DNA of 32,174 nucleotides from Caldisericum exile. Lineage in GTDB: Bacteria; Caldisericota; Caldisericia; Caldisericales; Caldisericaceae. Shown piece after piece: positions 8,448 to 16,895 of the stretch. The position numbers and the translations under genes are program-made. How positions within the stretch are numbered: the stretch's first letter is position 1; every line of letters starts with the position of its first letter. The stretch covers positions 1 through 32,174 of the forward strand of contig PNIL01000061.1 in NCBI GenBank assembly GCA_002877955.1. Direction: 5' to 3'. Below the pieces are notes generated by a model. It saw nothing but the letters and a program-made list of their open reading frames with translations. It ran no database searches and was not told the origin of the DNA.

Positions 8448-9864
8448 TTCTTAACTCCTTATAAATTTCTAAATATTTTTTTGCAGATTGCTCCCACGAA
8501 AAGTTACAACTCATACCAATCCTAATTAATTTTAGTAATAAGCTCTCATTTTTGAAAATCAAGAGTGCTCTCTTAATCGTTAAAGTAAGCTCATCACTTG
8601 AATACTCCTCGAATGAAAAGCCATTTCCACATTGAGTTATTTCTGAATAATTGTCAACAGTATCTTTTAATCCGCCAACTTCATGGACAAGGGGAAGCGT
8701 TCCATATCTCTGAGCTATCATTTGGCCAAGTCCACAGGGTTCATACTTAGATGGCATAAGGAAAAAATCTGATGAAGCATATATTTTGTGGGCCAGTGCT
8801 TCGTCAAATGTTAAAAACAGTTTGAATTTTTCAGGATACAAATCGCTCAATGTTTTTAATTTTTCCTCAAGAGGTTTCTCGCCAGTTCCTAAAATTACAA
8901 CATTAAGGTCTTCGTTTAATATTTCTTTCAGGGATTCTGAAAGAATATCTAACCCCTTTTGCGAAGCAATTCTTGAAACCATTCCAAAAAGTGGTGCGTT
9001 AGCATTTTTTAACCCAAATTCCTCTACAAATCTCTTTTTATTATCTTTTTTATTATTTATGTTTTCGACGTCAAAATTTCTATAAATGAGAGGGTCATTT
9101 TGTGGATTCCATATTTCATAATCAATACCATTTAGAATTCCCACAAGATCGTGCTTTCTTGTCCTTAAAATTCCCTCCATTCTTTCGCCAAATTCCTCTG
9201 TGAGTATTTCTTTTGCGTAAGTTGGGCTTACTGTGCTTATTTTATCTGCAAAAACAATACCAGCTTTCATAAAACTTACCTTGCCATAAAATTCTAAACC
9301 GTCAATTGAGAAATATTTATCATCAATTTCTAAAGACCTTAATACTTCTTTGTCAAAGTTTCCTTGATAAGCAAGATTGTGTATAGTGTAGAGTGTCTTA
9401 TATGGCAACCCCTTATCTTTTACAAACATTGGTATAAGTCCTGTTTGCCAATCATTTAAGTGTAAAACATCAATTTTCAGTTCTAACACCTTAATTATTT
9501 CAAGAACAGCTTTATCAAAAAATCCAAATCTTATTGCGTTATCTGGATAATCAATTCCTTTTTCTCCATAAAGGTTGTCTCTATCAAAAAAGTGGTCTTG
9601 TTCTATCAGGACTGCAAATCCGTTTTTATAGAATTCGACTAAATTGGCAAAACCTTCAACATCAATACCATCTATTCTGATTTTAAAAGGGATTCTTTTT
9701 TCGATTTGCTTAAATTGTTCTTTTGTTTTTTTGTAATAGGGAGTGAATAAGTAGACTGTTTCTCCTATGTTTGTAAGAACTTTAAATAAGGCTCCTGCAA
9801 CATCTGCAAGGCCACCAGTTTTTGAAAATGGAACTGCTTCACTTGAGACTATTCCTATATTCAT
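8437..9864 (-). CDS. glgA: Glycogen synthase (GT5)
   Basis: A 475-residue GT-B glycosyltransferase that adds glucose from ADP-glucose (or UDP-glucose in some members) to the non-reducing end of alpha-1,4-glucan. The N-terminal KTGGLADVAG (15-24) is the nucleotide-sugar loop of bacterial and plant synthases. HLNDWQTGLIP and YTIHNLAYQG mark the acceptor side, and the C-terminal PSKYEPCGLGQMIAQRYG contains the E-x7-E type catalytic region. The length is typical. Its ATG overlaps the galT stop as ATGA, behind AAGGAGGAG. No glgC (ADP-glucose pyrophosphorylase) or glgB lies in the window. The adjacent galT-family enzyme may supply the sugar nucleotide. Confidence 0.95.
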   Translation of the reverse strand: MNIGIVSSEAVPFSKTGGLADVAGALFKVLTNIGETVYLFTPYYKKTKEQFKQIEKRIPFKIRIDGIDVEGFANLVEFYKNGFAVLIEQDHFFDRDNLYGEKGIDYPDNAIRFGFFDKAVLEIIKVLELKIDVLHLNDWQTGLIPMFVKDKGLPYKTLYTIHNLAYQGNFDKEVLRSLEIDDKYFSIDGLEFYGKVSFMKAGIVFADKISTVSPTYAKEILTEEFGERMEGILRTRKHDLVGILNGIDYEIWNPQNDPLIYRNFDVENINNKKDNKKRFVEEFGLKNANAPLFGMVSRIASQKGLDILSESLKEILNEDLNVVILGTGEKPLEEKLKTLSDLYPEKFKLFLTFDEALAHKIYASSDFFLMPSKYEPCGLGQMIAQRYGTLPLVHEVGGLKDTVDNYSEITQCGNGFSFEEYSSDELTLTIKRALLIFKNESLLLKLIRIGMSCNFSWEQSAKKYLEIYKELRNAN

Positions 9865-10874
9865 GATTGTTTCTCCTCCTTAGTATTTCTTAAAAATTGT
9901 GCTGCTTGTTCTGGGATCATTGGATTAATGTAGAACCCCGATCCCCATTCAAAGCCTGCAAGTTGAGTAAGTCTTGGGACAATATGAATGTGGAAATGGT
10001 AATACGAGATATTCAGATTATCCAGGGGTGATGTGTGAATATAAAAGTTATAAGGAACATTTGGAACTGCTTTTTCAAGCATCTTTAATGAATTTTGTAA
10101 AATTTCTGCAAGTTTTGTAATTTCATTTGCTTTAATTTGTCCAAAATCAGAAATATGTTCCTTTGGAAGAATCATTATTTCAAAGGGGACTGCAGAAGCA
10201 AATGGAACGATAGAAATGAACTTCTCGTTTTCGTCAATTAGCCTTTCTTTTTCATTGAGCTCTTGTTCGACAATATCACAATAAATGCATCTTTCTTTAT
10301 ATTGATAGTACCTTAATGCCATATCAAGTTCAAGCTTTACAACATCTGGCAATACCGGTGTAGCGATTAGCTGACAATGTGGATGCTCTAAAGAAGCACC
10401 CGCCCTTCTTCCTTTATTCTTAAAAACAAGGATGTATTTGAGCCTTACGTCCTTTCTTAGATCAAGCATTCTTTCTCTAAACATCCAAATTACTTTTTCT
10501 ACTCGATCAAGCGGTAAAGTATCGAGAGATTTGTAGTGATCACCTGATTCGATTATTACTTCATGAGCACCTATTCCGTTCATAACATCATAAATCCCTT
10601 TACCATGACGGTTTAATTCTCCCTCCACTTTAAGAGCAGGAAATTTATTTGGAACAACTCTCACAAACCAACCGGGTTCGTTAGGATTTGTTCCTTCTTT
10701 TCTTATTGAGGTAATTTCTGGAGGAGTCATTGATTCGTGGCCTTCGCAAAAGGGACAGTTCTCTGGTCCTTTGAGAGCTTCTTCTTCACTTTTAAAGTCT
10801 GTTGGCCTTAATGCTCTTTCTGTTGCTATAATTACCCATTTTCCCGTTGTTGGATCTCTTCTCAGTTCTGGCAT
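9861..10874 (-). CDS. galT: Galactose-1-phosphate uridylyltransferase family protein
   Basis: A 337-residue HIT-superfamily nucleotidyltransferase. The family transfers UMP between UDP-glucose and galactose-1-phosphate through a nucleotidyl-histidine. His164-Pro165-His166 in LEHPHCQ gives the nucleophile (second His). The first zinc site is Cys40-x2-Cys43 with His104 and His164. A second CxxC (CIYCDIVEQEL) and the FHIHIVPR strand belong to the second HIT-like half. The C-terminal GFEWGSGFYINPMIPEQAA is typical of this subfamily. AAGGAGGT lies upstream of the ATG. No galK or galE is present. Sitting directly upstream of glgA, it may act on glucose-1-phosphate to make a nucleotide-glucose, a role known for some GalT relatives. 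That is inference. Confidence 0.88.
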   Translation of the reverse strand: MPELRRDPTTGKWVIIATERALRPTDFKSEEEALKGPENCPFCEGHESMTPPEITSIRKEGTNPNEPGWFVRVVPNKFPALKVEGELNRHGKGIYDVMNGIGAHEVIIESGDHYKSLDTLPLDRVEKVIWMFRERMLDLRKDVRLKYILVFKNKGRRAGASLEHPHCQLIATPVLPDVVKLELDMALRYYQYKERCIYCDIVEQELNEKERLIDENEKFISIVPFASAVPFEIMILPKEHISDFGQIKANEITKLAEILQNSLKMLEKAVPNVPYNFYIHTSPLDNLNISYYHFHIHIVPRLTQLAGFEWGSGFYINPMIPEQAAQFLRNTKEEKQS

Positions 10875-10884
10875 TTAAACCTCC

Positions 10885-12324
10885 TTATGGGAATCTTTTT
10901 ATTGGATAATACAAATATGGATTTACTTCTTTATTACTCTCTAAAAGAGACCTTATAAGGTGGCCTCTGAATAAAAAGTCAAAGTCAAAATTAATTTCTT
11001 TCTTATGAAAGTCACTATACCACCAAAAGTGGTCACTTGCTTCTGCCTTTAGTATGAATTCGATTGCCTTGTCGCTTTTAACAAATTCTCGAGTTTCAAT
11101 TAGATAAGTCCAAGCGGCGTTTGTTTCCTCATCTCCAATCCATGTGTCAAAATGACCATTTATCCACGACCCTGGCGTAAAATGATCAATCTCTTGTAGA
11201 GGAATTGCTTCACTGCCAAGGAGAGTTTCTTTTTCATTGAATGATTTAAATAATTCTTCCATAAAGTTTATTCCGTAATTTTCGAAGTATTCCCAAGGGT
11301 TTTCTCCATCGAGTATAAGTATAAGAGTACCATTTTTTTCAAGTTCATGTTTCAGGTCTAATACCGCATCCGTTGGTTTCATCTTGTTATAAATGAAACC
11401 AATTTTATCGGAAACGCTATGGTTTCTTAGAAATAAGATTGTATTTTTATAATTGTAAATGCCCTGTCCTAAACCAATTGATTTGACGAGTGCTTCGTCA
11501 CTTCCAATCCATTTAACTTTGGATTCTTTAAATAAGGGAACTGCTTCTTCTGATATACTTCCTTCAGCAGGCCACATTCCTTTAATCTCAATATCGAATG
11601 TTTCTTTACCTATTTTTAAGGATCTCTCAATATGTGCTTTTGCATCTTCTAATAAATTAGATTTAACAAGTGGAACTTTTGCATCTGGTTTACTTTTTAC
11701 TGCTGAATTAAAATCGAGAAGAAGTGGAATGATCGGATGGTAGTAAGGTGTAAAAGTTATCTCGATTTGGTTTCTTGCAATTAATTCCTTGTATTTAACA
11801 AAAAGATTATCGATAATTTTCTTTTCTAGACTTATTATCACCTCTTTATCTTGTTTTGTGAAGTGCAAACTCTTGTTTCTCATTTCTATTATTTCTTCGT
11901 CAATTGGAGCAAAAGCGGATAACTTAAAAATAACTTGGAAATCAAGTATTTCTGAAGCTGTTAATTTTTCACCTTTAGAAAATTTTTCTCTAAGATAATC
12001 TAAACGCTTGCTTTTGAACGAATAAGGGGTTCTAAATCTTCTGAACATAAAGTTTATTTCGCTTTGGTTCAGACTTTCAGGATCTGCGTCTTCGTAAACT
12101 TGATAAACATCTTTCTCTCCGTTTTGATATCTTTTTATTTGTTCAATAAGAATGCCAGAGAAATTTATATTGGCTTTGAACTCACTCTTAAGAAGCATCG
12201 AAGGTACAGAGTAATAGCCATTTAAAGAATGCCTTCTAACCCAAGGTAAAATTATTTTGTTTGTTAAAGAATCTAAATAATCTGGTTGGTGCATATGAAG
12301 CCATAAAAACAATTTATTTTGCAT
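10885..12324 (-). CDS. Glycoside hydrolase family 57 (amylopullulanase/alpha-amylase-like), intracellular
   Basis: A 479-residue GH57 (beta/alpha)7-barrel enzyme acting on alpha-glucans. The conserved regions can be followed: LHMHQP (9-14), TPYYHPIIPLL (192-202), MWPAEGS with nucleophile Glu254, LDGENPWE with acid Asp339, and an AAWTYLIETR stretch near 403-412. The pattern is closest to the amylopullulanase/alpha-amylase branch. GH57 branching enzymes and 4-alpha-glucanotransferases have different region-2 and region-3 contexts. It has no signal peptide, so it probably degrades or remodels internal glycogen or imported maltodextrin. It is the first gene of the leftward operon, with CGGAG before its ATG. 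Confidence 0.88.
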   Translation of the reverse strand: MQNKLFLWLHMHQPDYLDSLTNKIILPWVRRHSLNGYYSVPSMLLKSEFKANINFSGILIEQIKRYQNGEKDVYQVYEDADPESLNQSEINFMFRRFRTPYSFKSKRLDYLREKFSKGEKLTASEILDFQVIFKLSAFAPIDEEIIEMRNKSLHFTKQDKEVIISLEKKIIDNLFVKYKELIARNQIEITFTPYYHPIIPLLLDFNSAVKSKPDAKVPLVKSNLLEDAKAHIERSLKIGKETFDIEIKGMWPAEGSISEEAVPLFKESKVKWIGSDEALVKSIGLGQGIYNYKNTILFLRNHSVSDKIGFIYNKMKPTDAVLDLKHELEKNGTLILILDGENPWEYFENYGINFMEELFKSFNEKETLLGSEAIPLQEIDHFTPGSWINGHFDTWIGDEETNAAWTYLIETREFVKSDKAIEFILKAEASDHFWWYSDFHKKEINFDFDFLFRGHLIRSLLESNKEVNPYLYYPIKRFP

Positions 12325-12342
12325 TTCTAACTCCGTTCTATT

Positions 12343-12399
12343 TTGTTTTTTTTAAAAAAATATACTATAATAGTATACATAACATTGCATTTATTACAA
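12343..12399. promoter_or_regulatory. Divergent promoter with 17-bp palindrome over both -10 elements
   Basis: Forward: TTGTTT (12343-12348), 17 bp, TATAAT (12366-12371), driving the ABC ATPase. Reverse: TTGTAA (12394-12399 on the minus strand), 16 bp, TATACT (12372-12377), driving the GH57-to-gmk operon. Both -10 boxes lie inside a perfect palindrome at 12361-12377 (TATACTAT, central A, ATAGTATA). The palindrome could be an operator for a sugar-responsive regulator acting on both transcripts. Palindromes of pure consensus -10 sequence can also arise by chance in AT-rich DNA. Confidence 0.6.
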
Positions 12400-12426
12400 A
12401 ATGTAAAAAATAGGAGAGGTGAAACA

Positions 12427-13539
12427 ATGGCTGATGTAAAATTAGTTAATGTTACAAAAAAGTTTGGGAATGTTGTTGCAGTTGACAATGTAAACATTGA
12501 TGTCAAAGATGGGGAATTTTTAGTGTTACTTGGACCATCAGGGTGCGGAAAAACAACTACTCTAAGAATTGTTGCAGGTCTTGAGGAGGTAACATCTGGT
12601 GAAGTTTATATTGGCGGTAAATTGGTTAATGATGTACCACCGAAAGACAGAGATATTGCTATGGTGTTTCAGAACTATGCTCTTTATCCGCACATGAATG
12701 TATATAAAAATATCTCCTTTGGGCTTGAATTAAGAAGAGTACCAAGGGATGTAATTGATAAAAAGGTAAGAGAAGTTTCTCAAATGTTAGGTCTTGAAAA
12801 TCTTTTAGACAGAAAACCCAGAGAACTGTCAGGTGGTCAAAGACAGAGAGTTGCTCTTGCAAGGGCAATTGTAAGAGATCCAAAAGTTTACCTTATGGAT
12901 GAGCCACTTTCCAACCTTGATGCAAAGCTTAGAGTTCAAACCAGAGGCGAGCTAATTAAACTACACGAAAGGCTTGGGGTTACAACAATTTATGTAACAC
13001 ATGACCAAGTTGAAGCAATGACACTTGGAGACAGAGTCGTCGTTATGAACAAGGGTAAAATTCAGCAAGTAGGAACACCTAAAGAGGTTTTTGATAAACC
13101 AGCGAATAAATTTGTTGCAGGTTTTGTAGGAACACCTCCTATGAATTTCTTCGACGTTACTGTCGAAAAAGAAGGCGATGATTTAGTTTTAAAGGGCTCT
13201 GATTTTAGAATTAAGCCATTGAAAGAGCATGCAAAATTATTAGAGTCCGCAAACATCAAAGGGAAAGAAGTAATTCTTGGAATTAGGCCAAAAGATATTT
13301 TCCCTAAGGAAGAGTTGCTGGAAAGCATGAAACCTTACATAGAACAGTTAAAGGCACCTATTGATTTTGTCGAACTAATGGGTTCTGAGACTTTTCTCCA
13401 CTTCAAATTGAACGGAACTCTTGCAATTGCACGTGCTTCCGCTAATGCAAATTATGCAATGGGCGATATTGTTGAGTTATACGTAGACTTAAGAAATATT
13501 CATGTATTTGATAAAGAGACTGAAACTGCTTATTTCTAA
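12427..13539 (+). CDS. Carbohydrate ABC transporter ATPase (MsmX/UgpC/MalK type)
   Basis: A 370-residue ATPase that energises sugar importers from the cytoplasmic face. Walker A GPSGCGKTT (36-44), Q-loop VFQNYALYPHM, signature LSGGQRQRVALARA, Walker B VYLMDEPLSNLD and switch His in YVTHDQVEAM are all present. A C-terminal OB/TOBE regulatory region follows (about 240-370), as in MalK and UgpC. The permeases and binding protein are not in the window. Such solitary ATPases often serve several sugar transporters. An upstream in-frame ATG at 12343 would place the start before the promoter. The ATG at 12427 has AGGAGAGGTG at 12412-12421 and matches the family N-terminus. The divergent alpha-glucan operon supports a maltodextrin-related role. 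Confidence 0.93.
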   Translation: MADVKLVNVTKKFGNVVAVDNVNIDVKDGEFLVLLGPSGCGKTTTLRIVAGLEEVTSGEVYIGGKLVNDVPPKDRDIAMVFQNYALYPHMNVYKNISFGLELRRVPRDVIDKKVREVSQMLGLENLLDRKPRELSGGQRQRVALARAIVRDPKVYLMDEPLSNLDAKLRVQTRGELIKLHERLGVTTIYVTHDQVEAMTLGDRVVVMNKGKIQQVGTPKEVFDKPANKFVAGFVGTPPMNFFDVTVEKEGDDLVLKGSDFRIKPLKEHAKLLESANIKGKEVILGIRPKDIFPKEELLESMKPYIEQLKAPIDFVELMGSETFLHFKLNGTLAIARASANANYAMGDIVELYVDLRNIHVFDKETETAYF

Positions 13540-13817
13540 TGCAAGTTGGCATTTGCAATATCAAATTTTTAGTTCCTGATTCCTTTTCGCTTAAGGATAA
13601 AAGACAAGTTACTCAAAGCCTTGTTAAGAAATTGCGGAACAACTTTAATGTATCAATTGCAGAAGAGAACATTGATTCATGGAAAGACGTTTATTTAACT
13701 GTTGTAAGTGTTAATACTGAAAAATCGCATCTTTTTAGTACTCTTTCCAAAGTTGTTGAATTTATTAAGAGCGAGCCAAGAGTAGTATTAGAGGATTATA
13801 ATATTGAAATTCTATAA
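13539..13817 (+). CDS. DUF503 (YlxP-like) protein
   Basis: A 92-residue protein of the DUF503/YlxP family, recognised from the opening strand (MQVGICNIKFLVP), the SLKDKRQV helix start and the LRNNFNVSIAEEN turn. Members are small alpha/beta proteins found in many bacteria, often near infB and rbfA, and are suspected to assist ribosome maturation. The function is not established. The ATG overlaps the TAA of the upstream ATPase by one base (TAATG), so translation is probably coupled. The linkage to a sugar ATPase rather than to infB is unexplained. Confidence 0.85.
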   Translation: MQVGICNIKFLVPDSFSLKDKRQVTQSLVKKLRNNFNVSIAEENIDSWKDVYLTVVSVNTEKSHLFSTLSKVVEFIKSEPRVVLEDYNIEIL

Positions 13818-13829
13818 GGAGGAGGTTTT

Positions 13830-15155
13830 ATGAAAGTTCTATATAACGGTAAAATTATAACTTTTAACGTAGAGCAGCCTTATATTGATAACGGTGCAAT
13901 TGTTATTGAAAACGGAGCAATCAAAGATTTAGGAATAACCCAACAAATCCTCTCTAAATATAAAAACGCTGAACTTTATAACCTTGAGAATAGATATGTG
14001 ATTCCTGGCTTTATTAATACTCACATGCACCTTTATAGTACTTTTGCTAGGGGTTTTGGCTTTGGTGGAGCAAGTCCTTACACTTTTAAAGAAATTCTTG
14101 AGCAGATATGGTGGAAGCTCGATAAACTCCTTGACACGGAAGAAGAAATTTACTATAGTGCCTTAATGCCTGCAATTGAAGGTTTAAAATCTGGGACAAC
14201 AACCATAATTGACCATCATGCCTCTTTTGGGCTTATAGATGGCTCTCTTGACATTTTAGAAAAAGCACTGAAAGATGTTCAAATAAGAGGTGTTCTTGCT
14301 TATGAGACCTCTGACCGATGGGGTAAGGAACTATCTCAAAAATCGATAAGGGAAAATGAAAGGTATATAAAAAAAGAAAAAGATAAAGATTTCTTTAATG
14401 CGCTTTTTGGACTTCATGCTTCATTTACTCTTGAGAATGATACGCTTGAAGAGGTTGCAAGTATTGGAAACTCACTGAATGTTGGTTTTCATATACATGT
14501 TGCAGAAGGAATAGAAGATGTTGAGCATGCACAAAGAGTTGCAAATAAGAGAACAGTTGAAAGACTTAATGATTTCGGGATTCTAAAAAGAGATACTCTT
14601 GCAATTCATTGCATAAATATAAATGAAAAAGAAATAGAAATCCTTAGGCAAACAGAAACAACTGTAATACATAACCCTGAATCTAATATGAATAATGGAG
14701 TTGGAGTTGCCCCTATTCTTGAGATGGACAAAAAGGGTATTTTGATTGGTCTTGGGACTGATGGATACACCCCATCAATGATTGAGTCGGTGAAAGTTGC
14801 ATATATCTTGCCCAAACTTCACCACAGAGATCCAAGAGTTGGAAGCGATCTTGCAAGGAGAATGCTTTTTGAAAATAATGCCTCTATTGCAAACCGTTTC
14901 TTTAATAGGGAATTAGGCGTTATAAAAGTTGGAGCTTACGCTGATCTTGTTGTACTTGATTACAATCCGCCAACTCCACTTGATGAAAATAATTTCTTCT
15001 TCCATCTTATTTTCGGAATAAGAGATAATGCGGTTAAAGATGTTTTTGTACATGGAGAATTACTAGTAAAAGATCAAAAGCTTACAAAAATTGACGAAGT
15101 TGAAGTCTCAAAAAAGTCACAAGAAGTAGCTCAAAAATTTTGGAGGAAGTTTTAG
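13830..15155 (+). CDS. ssnA: SsnA-like amidohydrolase (guanine deaminase/chlorohydrolase branch)
   Basis: A 441-residue metal-dependent amidohydrolase. Metal ligands are visible as His65-x-His67 (NTHMHLYSTFARG), His223 in HIHVAE with catalytic Glu226, His260 in AIHC, and Asp311 in GLGTDGYTP. The IIDHHASFGLIDGSLD stretch and the later YETSDRWG are characteristic of SsnA. SsnA proteins resemble guanine deaminase and cluster with molybdenum/selenium purine hydroxylases in anaerobic purine degraders. The true substrate is not known. AAGGAGGAGG precedes the ATG closely. Adenine deaminase and an allantoinase-like enzyme follow in the same operon, supporting a role in purine breakdown. A general guanine or cytosine-type deaminase is the alternative. 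Confidence 0.75.
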   Translation: MKVLYNGKIITFNVEQPYIDNGAIVIENGAIKDLGITQQILSKYKNAELYNLENRYVIPGFINTHMHLYSTFARGFGFGGASPYTFKEILEQIWWKLDKLLDTEEEIYYSALMPAIEGLKSGTTTIIDHHASFGLIDGSLDILEKALKDVQIRGVLAYETSDRWGKELSQKSIRENERYIKKEKDKDFFNALFGLHASFTLENDTLEEVASIGNSLNVGFHIHVAEGIEDVEHAQRVANKRTVERLNDFGILKRDTLAIHCININEKEIEILRQTETTVIHNPESNMNNGVGVAPILEMDKKGILIGLGTDGYTPSMIESVKVAYILPKLHHRDPRVGSDLARRMLFENNASIANRFFNRELGVIKVGAYADLVVLDYNPPTPLDENNFFFHLIFGIRDNAVKDVFVHGELLVKDQKLTKIDEVEVSKKSQEVAQKFWRKF

Positions 15156-15157
15156 AT

Positions 15158-16885
15158 ATGGAACTCGATAGAAGGAAACTTTCAAATATTATAGATGTTG
15201 CAAGGAGAAGAAGAGCAGCAGATGTTTTAATTAAAAATGCAAAAATCATTAATGTATTTAACGAATCAATTGAAGAGGGGGACATTGCAATTGCAGAAGG
15301 AGTTATAGCAGGAGTCGGAAGATATGACGAGGGAAACGTAGTGTATAATGTCGACGGAGCCTTTGTTTCTCCATCGTTTATTGATTCGCACATGCACATC
15401 GAAAGTACGATGCTTATCCCTACTGAATTTGCAAAGGCAGTAGTTCCGCTTGGTACAACAACAGCTGTAGTTGATCCACATGAAATTGCAAATGTTGCGG
15501 GAATTCCAGGTATTCAGTTTATGATTAATGCTTCAAATAATGTGCCAATGGATATTTACTTTATGCTTTCAAGCTGTGTTCCTGCAACAAACCTTGAGAC
15601 TTCTGGTGCAACTCTATATGCGGAAGATCTTGCAGTGTTGAAAAACCATAAGAGAGTTTTAGGACTTGCAGAAATGATGAACTACCCAGGTGTTATAAAT
15701 AAAGACCCCGAAATACTTGATAAAATTCTTCTTTTTAGAGATGGTATAATTGACGGTCATTCTCCAACGCTTTCAGGCTATGAACTTAATGCCTATTTGT
15801 CAGCAGGTATTCTTGCAGATCACGAATGCACAACAAAAGAAGAGGCATTTGAGAAGTTATCTAAGGGTATGTGGATAATGATGCGTGAAGGATCTGTCAC
15901 AAGAGATGTGAGAAATTTGCTTCCCGTTTTAAATGACAAAACTAAACATCGATTTTTACTTTGTACTGATGATAAGCATCCGGAAGATCTAATATCAGAG
16001 GGTCATATAAATTTTGCAATAAAACTTCTTTTTGAAAGTGGAATTCCTTTACCTACTTCTATAAGACTTGCAACGCTTAATCCATCACTATTTTTTGGAT
16101 TTAGAAGAAAAGGAGGCATTGCACCTGGTTATGCCGCAGATATAGTCGTATTTGAAAATCTAAACAAAATGGATTTGGTTTTCAAGGACGGTAATTTAGT
16201 TGCAAAAGATGGAGTTCCTTTGTTTGATGTTGAGGAGCCAAAGCACGATGACGCTGTTAAAAATACTATAAATATTAAAGTCGCAACATTTGAAAAGCTT
16301 AAGGTTCCTTTGAAAGGGAAAAGAATTAGAGTAATTGGCTTACGACATGATTCAATAGTAACAGACGAGCTTGTATTCGAACCGAGAGTAGATAACGGTT
16401 TGTTAGTTTCTGATACAGAAAGAGACATCATTAAGATAGCAGTTTTTGAAAGACATAAAGCAACTGGTAAAGTCTCGGTTGGTTTTATCCATGGGCTTGG
16501 TTTAAAAAAGGGAGCTTTTGCTACCTCAATTGCACACGATTCTCATAATATTATTGTTGCAGGAGAAAATGATAAAGACATGCTTCTTTCAGTAAGTCAA
16601 CTTGAGGCAATGGGTGGCGGTATTTCAATTGCAAAAGACGGAGTTGTCATTGATTATTTGGCACTTCCCTATGGTGGACTTATGACCAATCGATCGGTGT
16701 ATGAGGTTGCAGAGGTCTTAAAAAGGCTTCACAAAGTTGCTCACGAGGAACTCGGAGTATCTTATCCTGATCCTTTTATGGCGCTTGCATTTATGCACCT
16801 TGCAGTAATCCCCAAACTTAAAATTACTGATTCAGGTCTTGTCGATGTTGAAAAGTTCAGTTTTGTTGATCTATTCGTTGAGTAA
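15158..16885 (+). CDS. adeC: Adenine deaminase
   Basis: A 575-residue enzyme of the Ade/AdeC family converting adenine to hypoxanthine and ammonia. Metal-binding His78-x-His80 with Glu82 (IDSHMHIESTM) is followed by PLGTTTAVVDPHEIANVAG, MMNYPGVI, DGHSP, DHECTT and CTDDKHP, in the order seen in known adenine deaminases. The C-terminal domain (about 380-575) ends in the LGVSYPDPFMALAFMHL segment typical of the family. A TTG at 15140 would add six residues but has no ribosome binding site. The ATG at 15158 has GGAGG at 15142-15146, 11 bases away, which is rather long. It lies 2 bases after the ssnA-like stop and is probably co-transcribed. Confidence 0.95.
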   Translation: MELDRRKLSNIIDVARRRRAADVLIKNAKIINVFNESIEEGDIAIAEGVIAGVGRYDEGNVVYNVDGAFVSPSFIDSHMHIESTMLIPTEFAKAVVPLGTTTAVVDPHEIANVAGIPGIQFMINASNNVPMDIYFMLSSCVPATNLETSGATLYAEDLAVLKNHKRVLGLAEMMNYPGVINKDPEILDKILLFRDGIIDGHSPTLSGYELNAYLSAGILADHECTTKEEAFEKLSKGMWIMMREGSVTRDVRNLLPVLNDKTKHRFLLCTDDKHPEDLISEGHINFAIKLLFESGIPLPTSIRLATLNPSLFFGFRRKGGIAPGYAADIVVFENLNKMDLVFKDGNLVAKDGVPLFDVEEPKHDDAVKNTINIKVATFEKLKVPLKGKRIRVIGLRHDSIVTDELVFEPRVDNGLLVSDTERDIIKIAVFERHKATGKVSVGFIHGLGLKKGAFATSIAHDSHNIIVAGENDKDMLLSVSQLEAMGGGISIAKDGVVIDYLALPYGGLMTNRSVYEVAEVLKRLHKVAHEELGVSYPDPFMALAFMHLAVIPKLKITDSGLVDVEKFSFVDLFVE

Positions 16886-16895
16886 GGAGGGCAAA

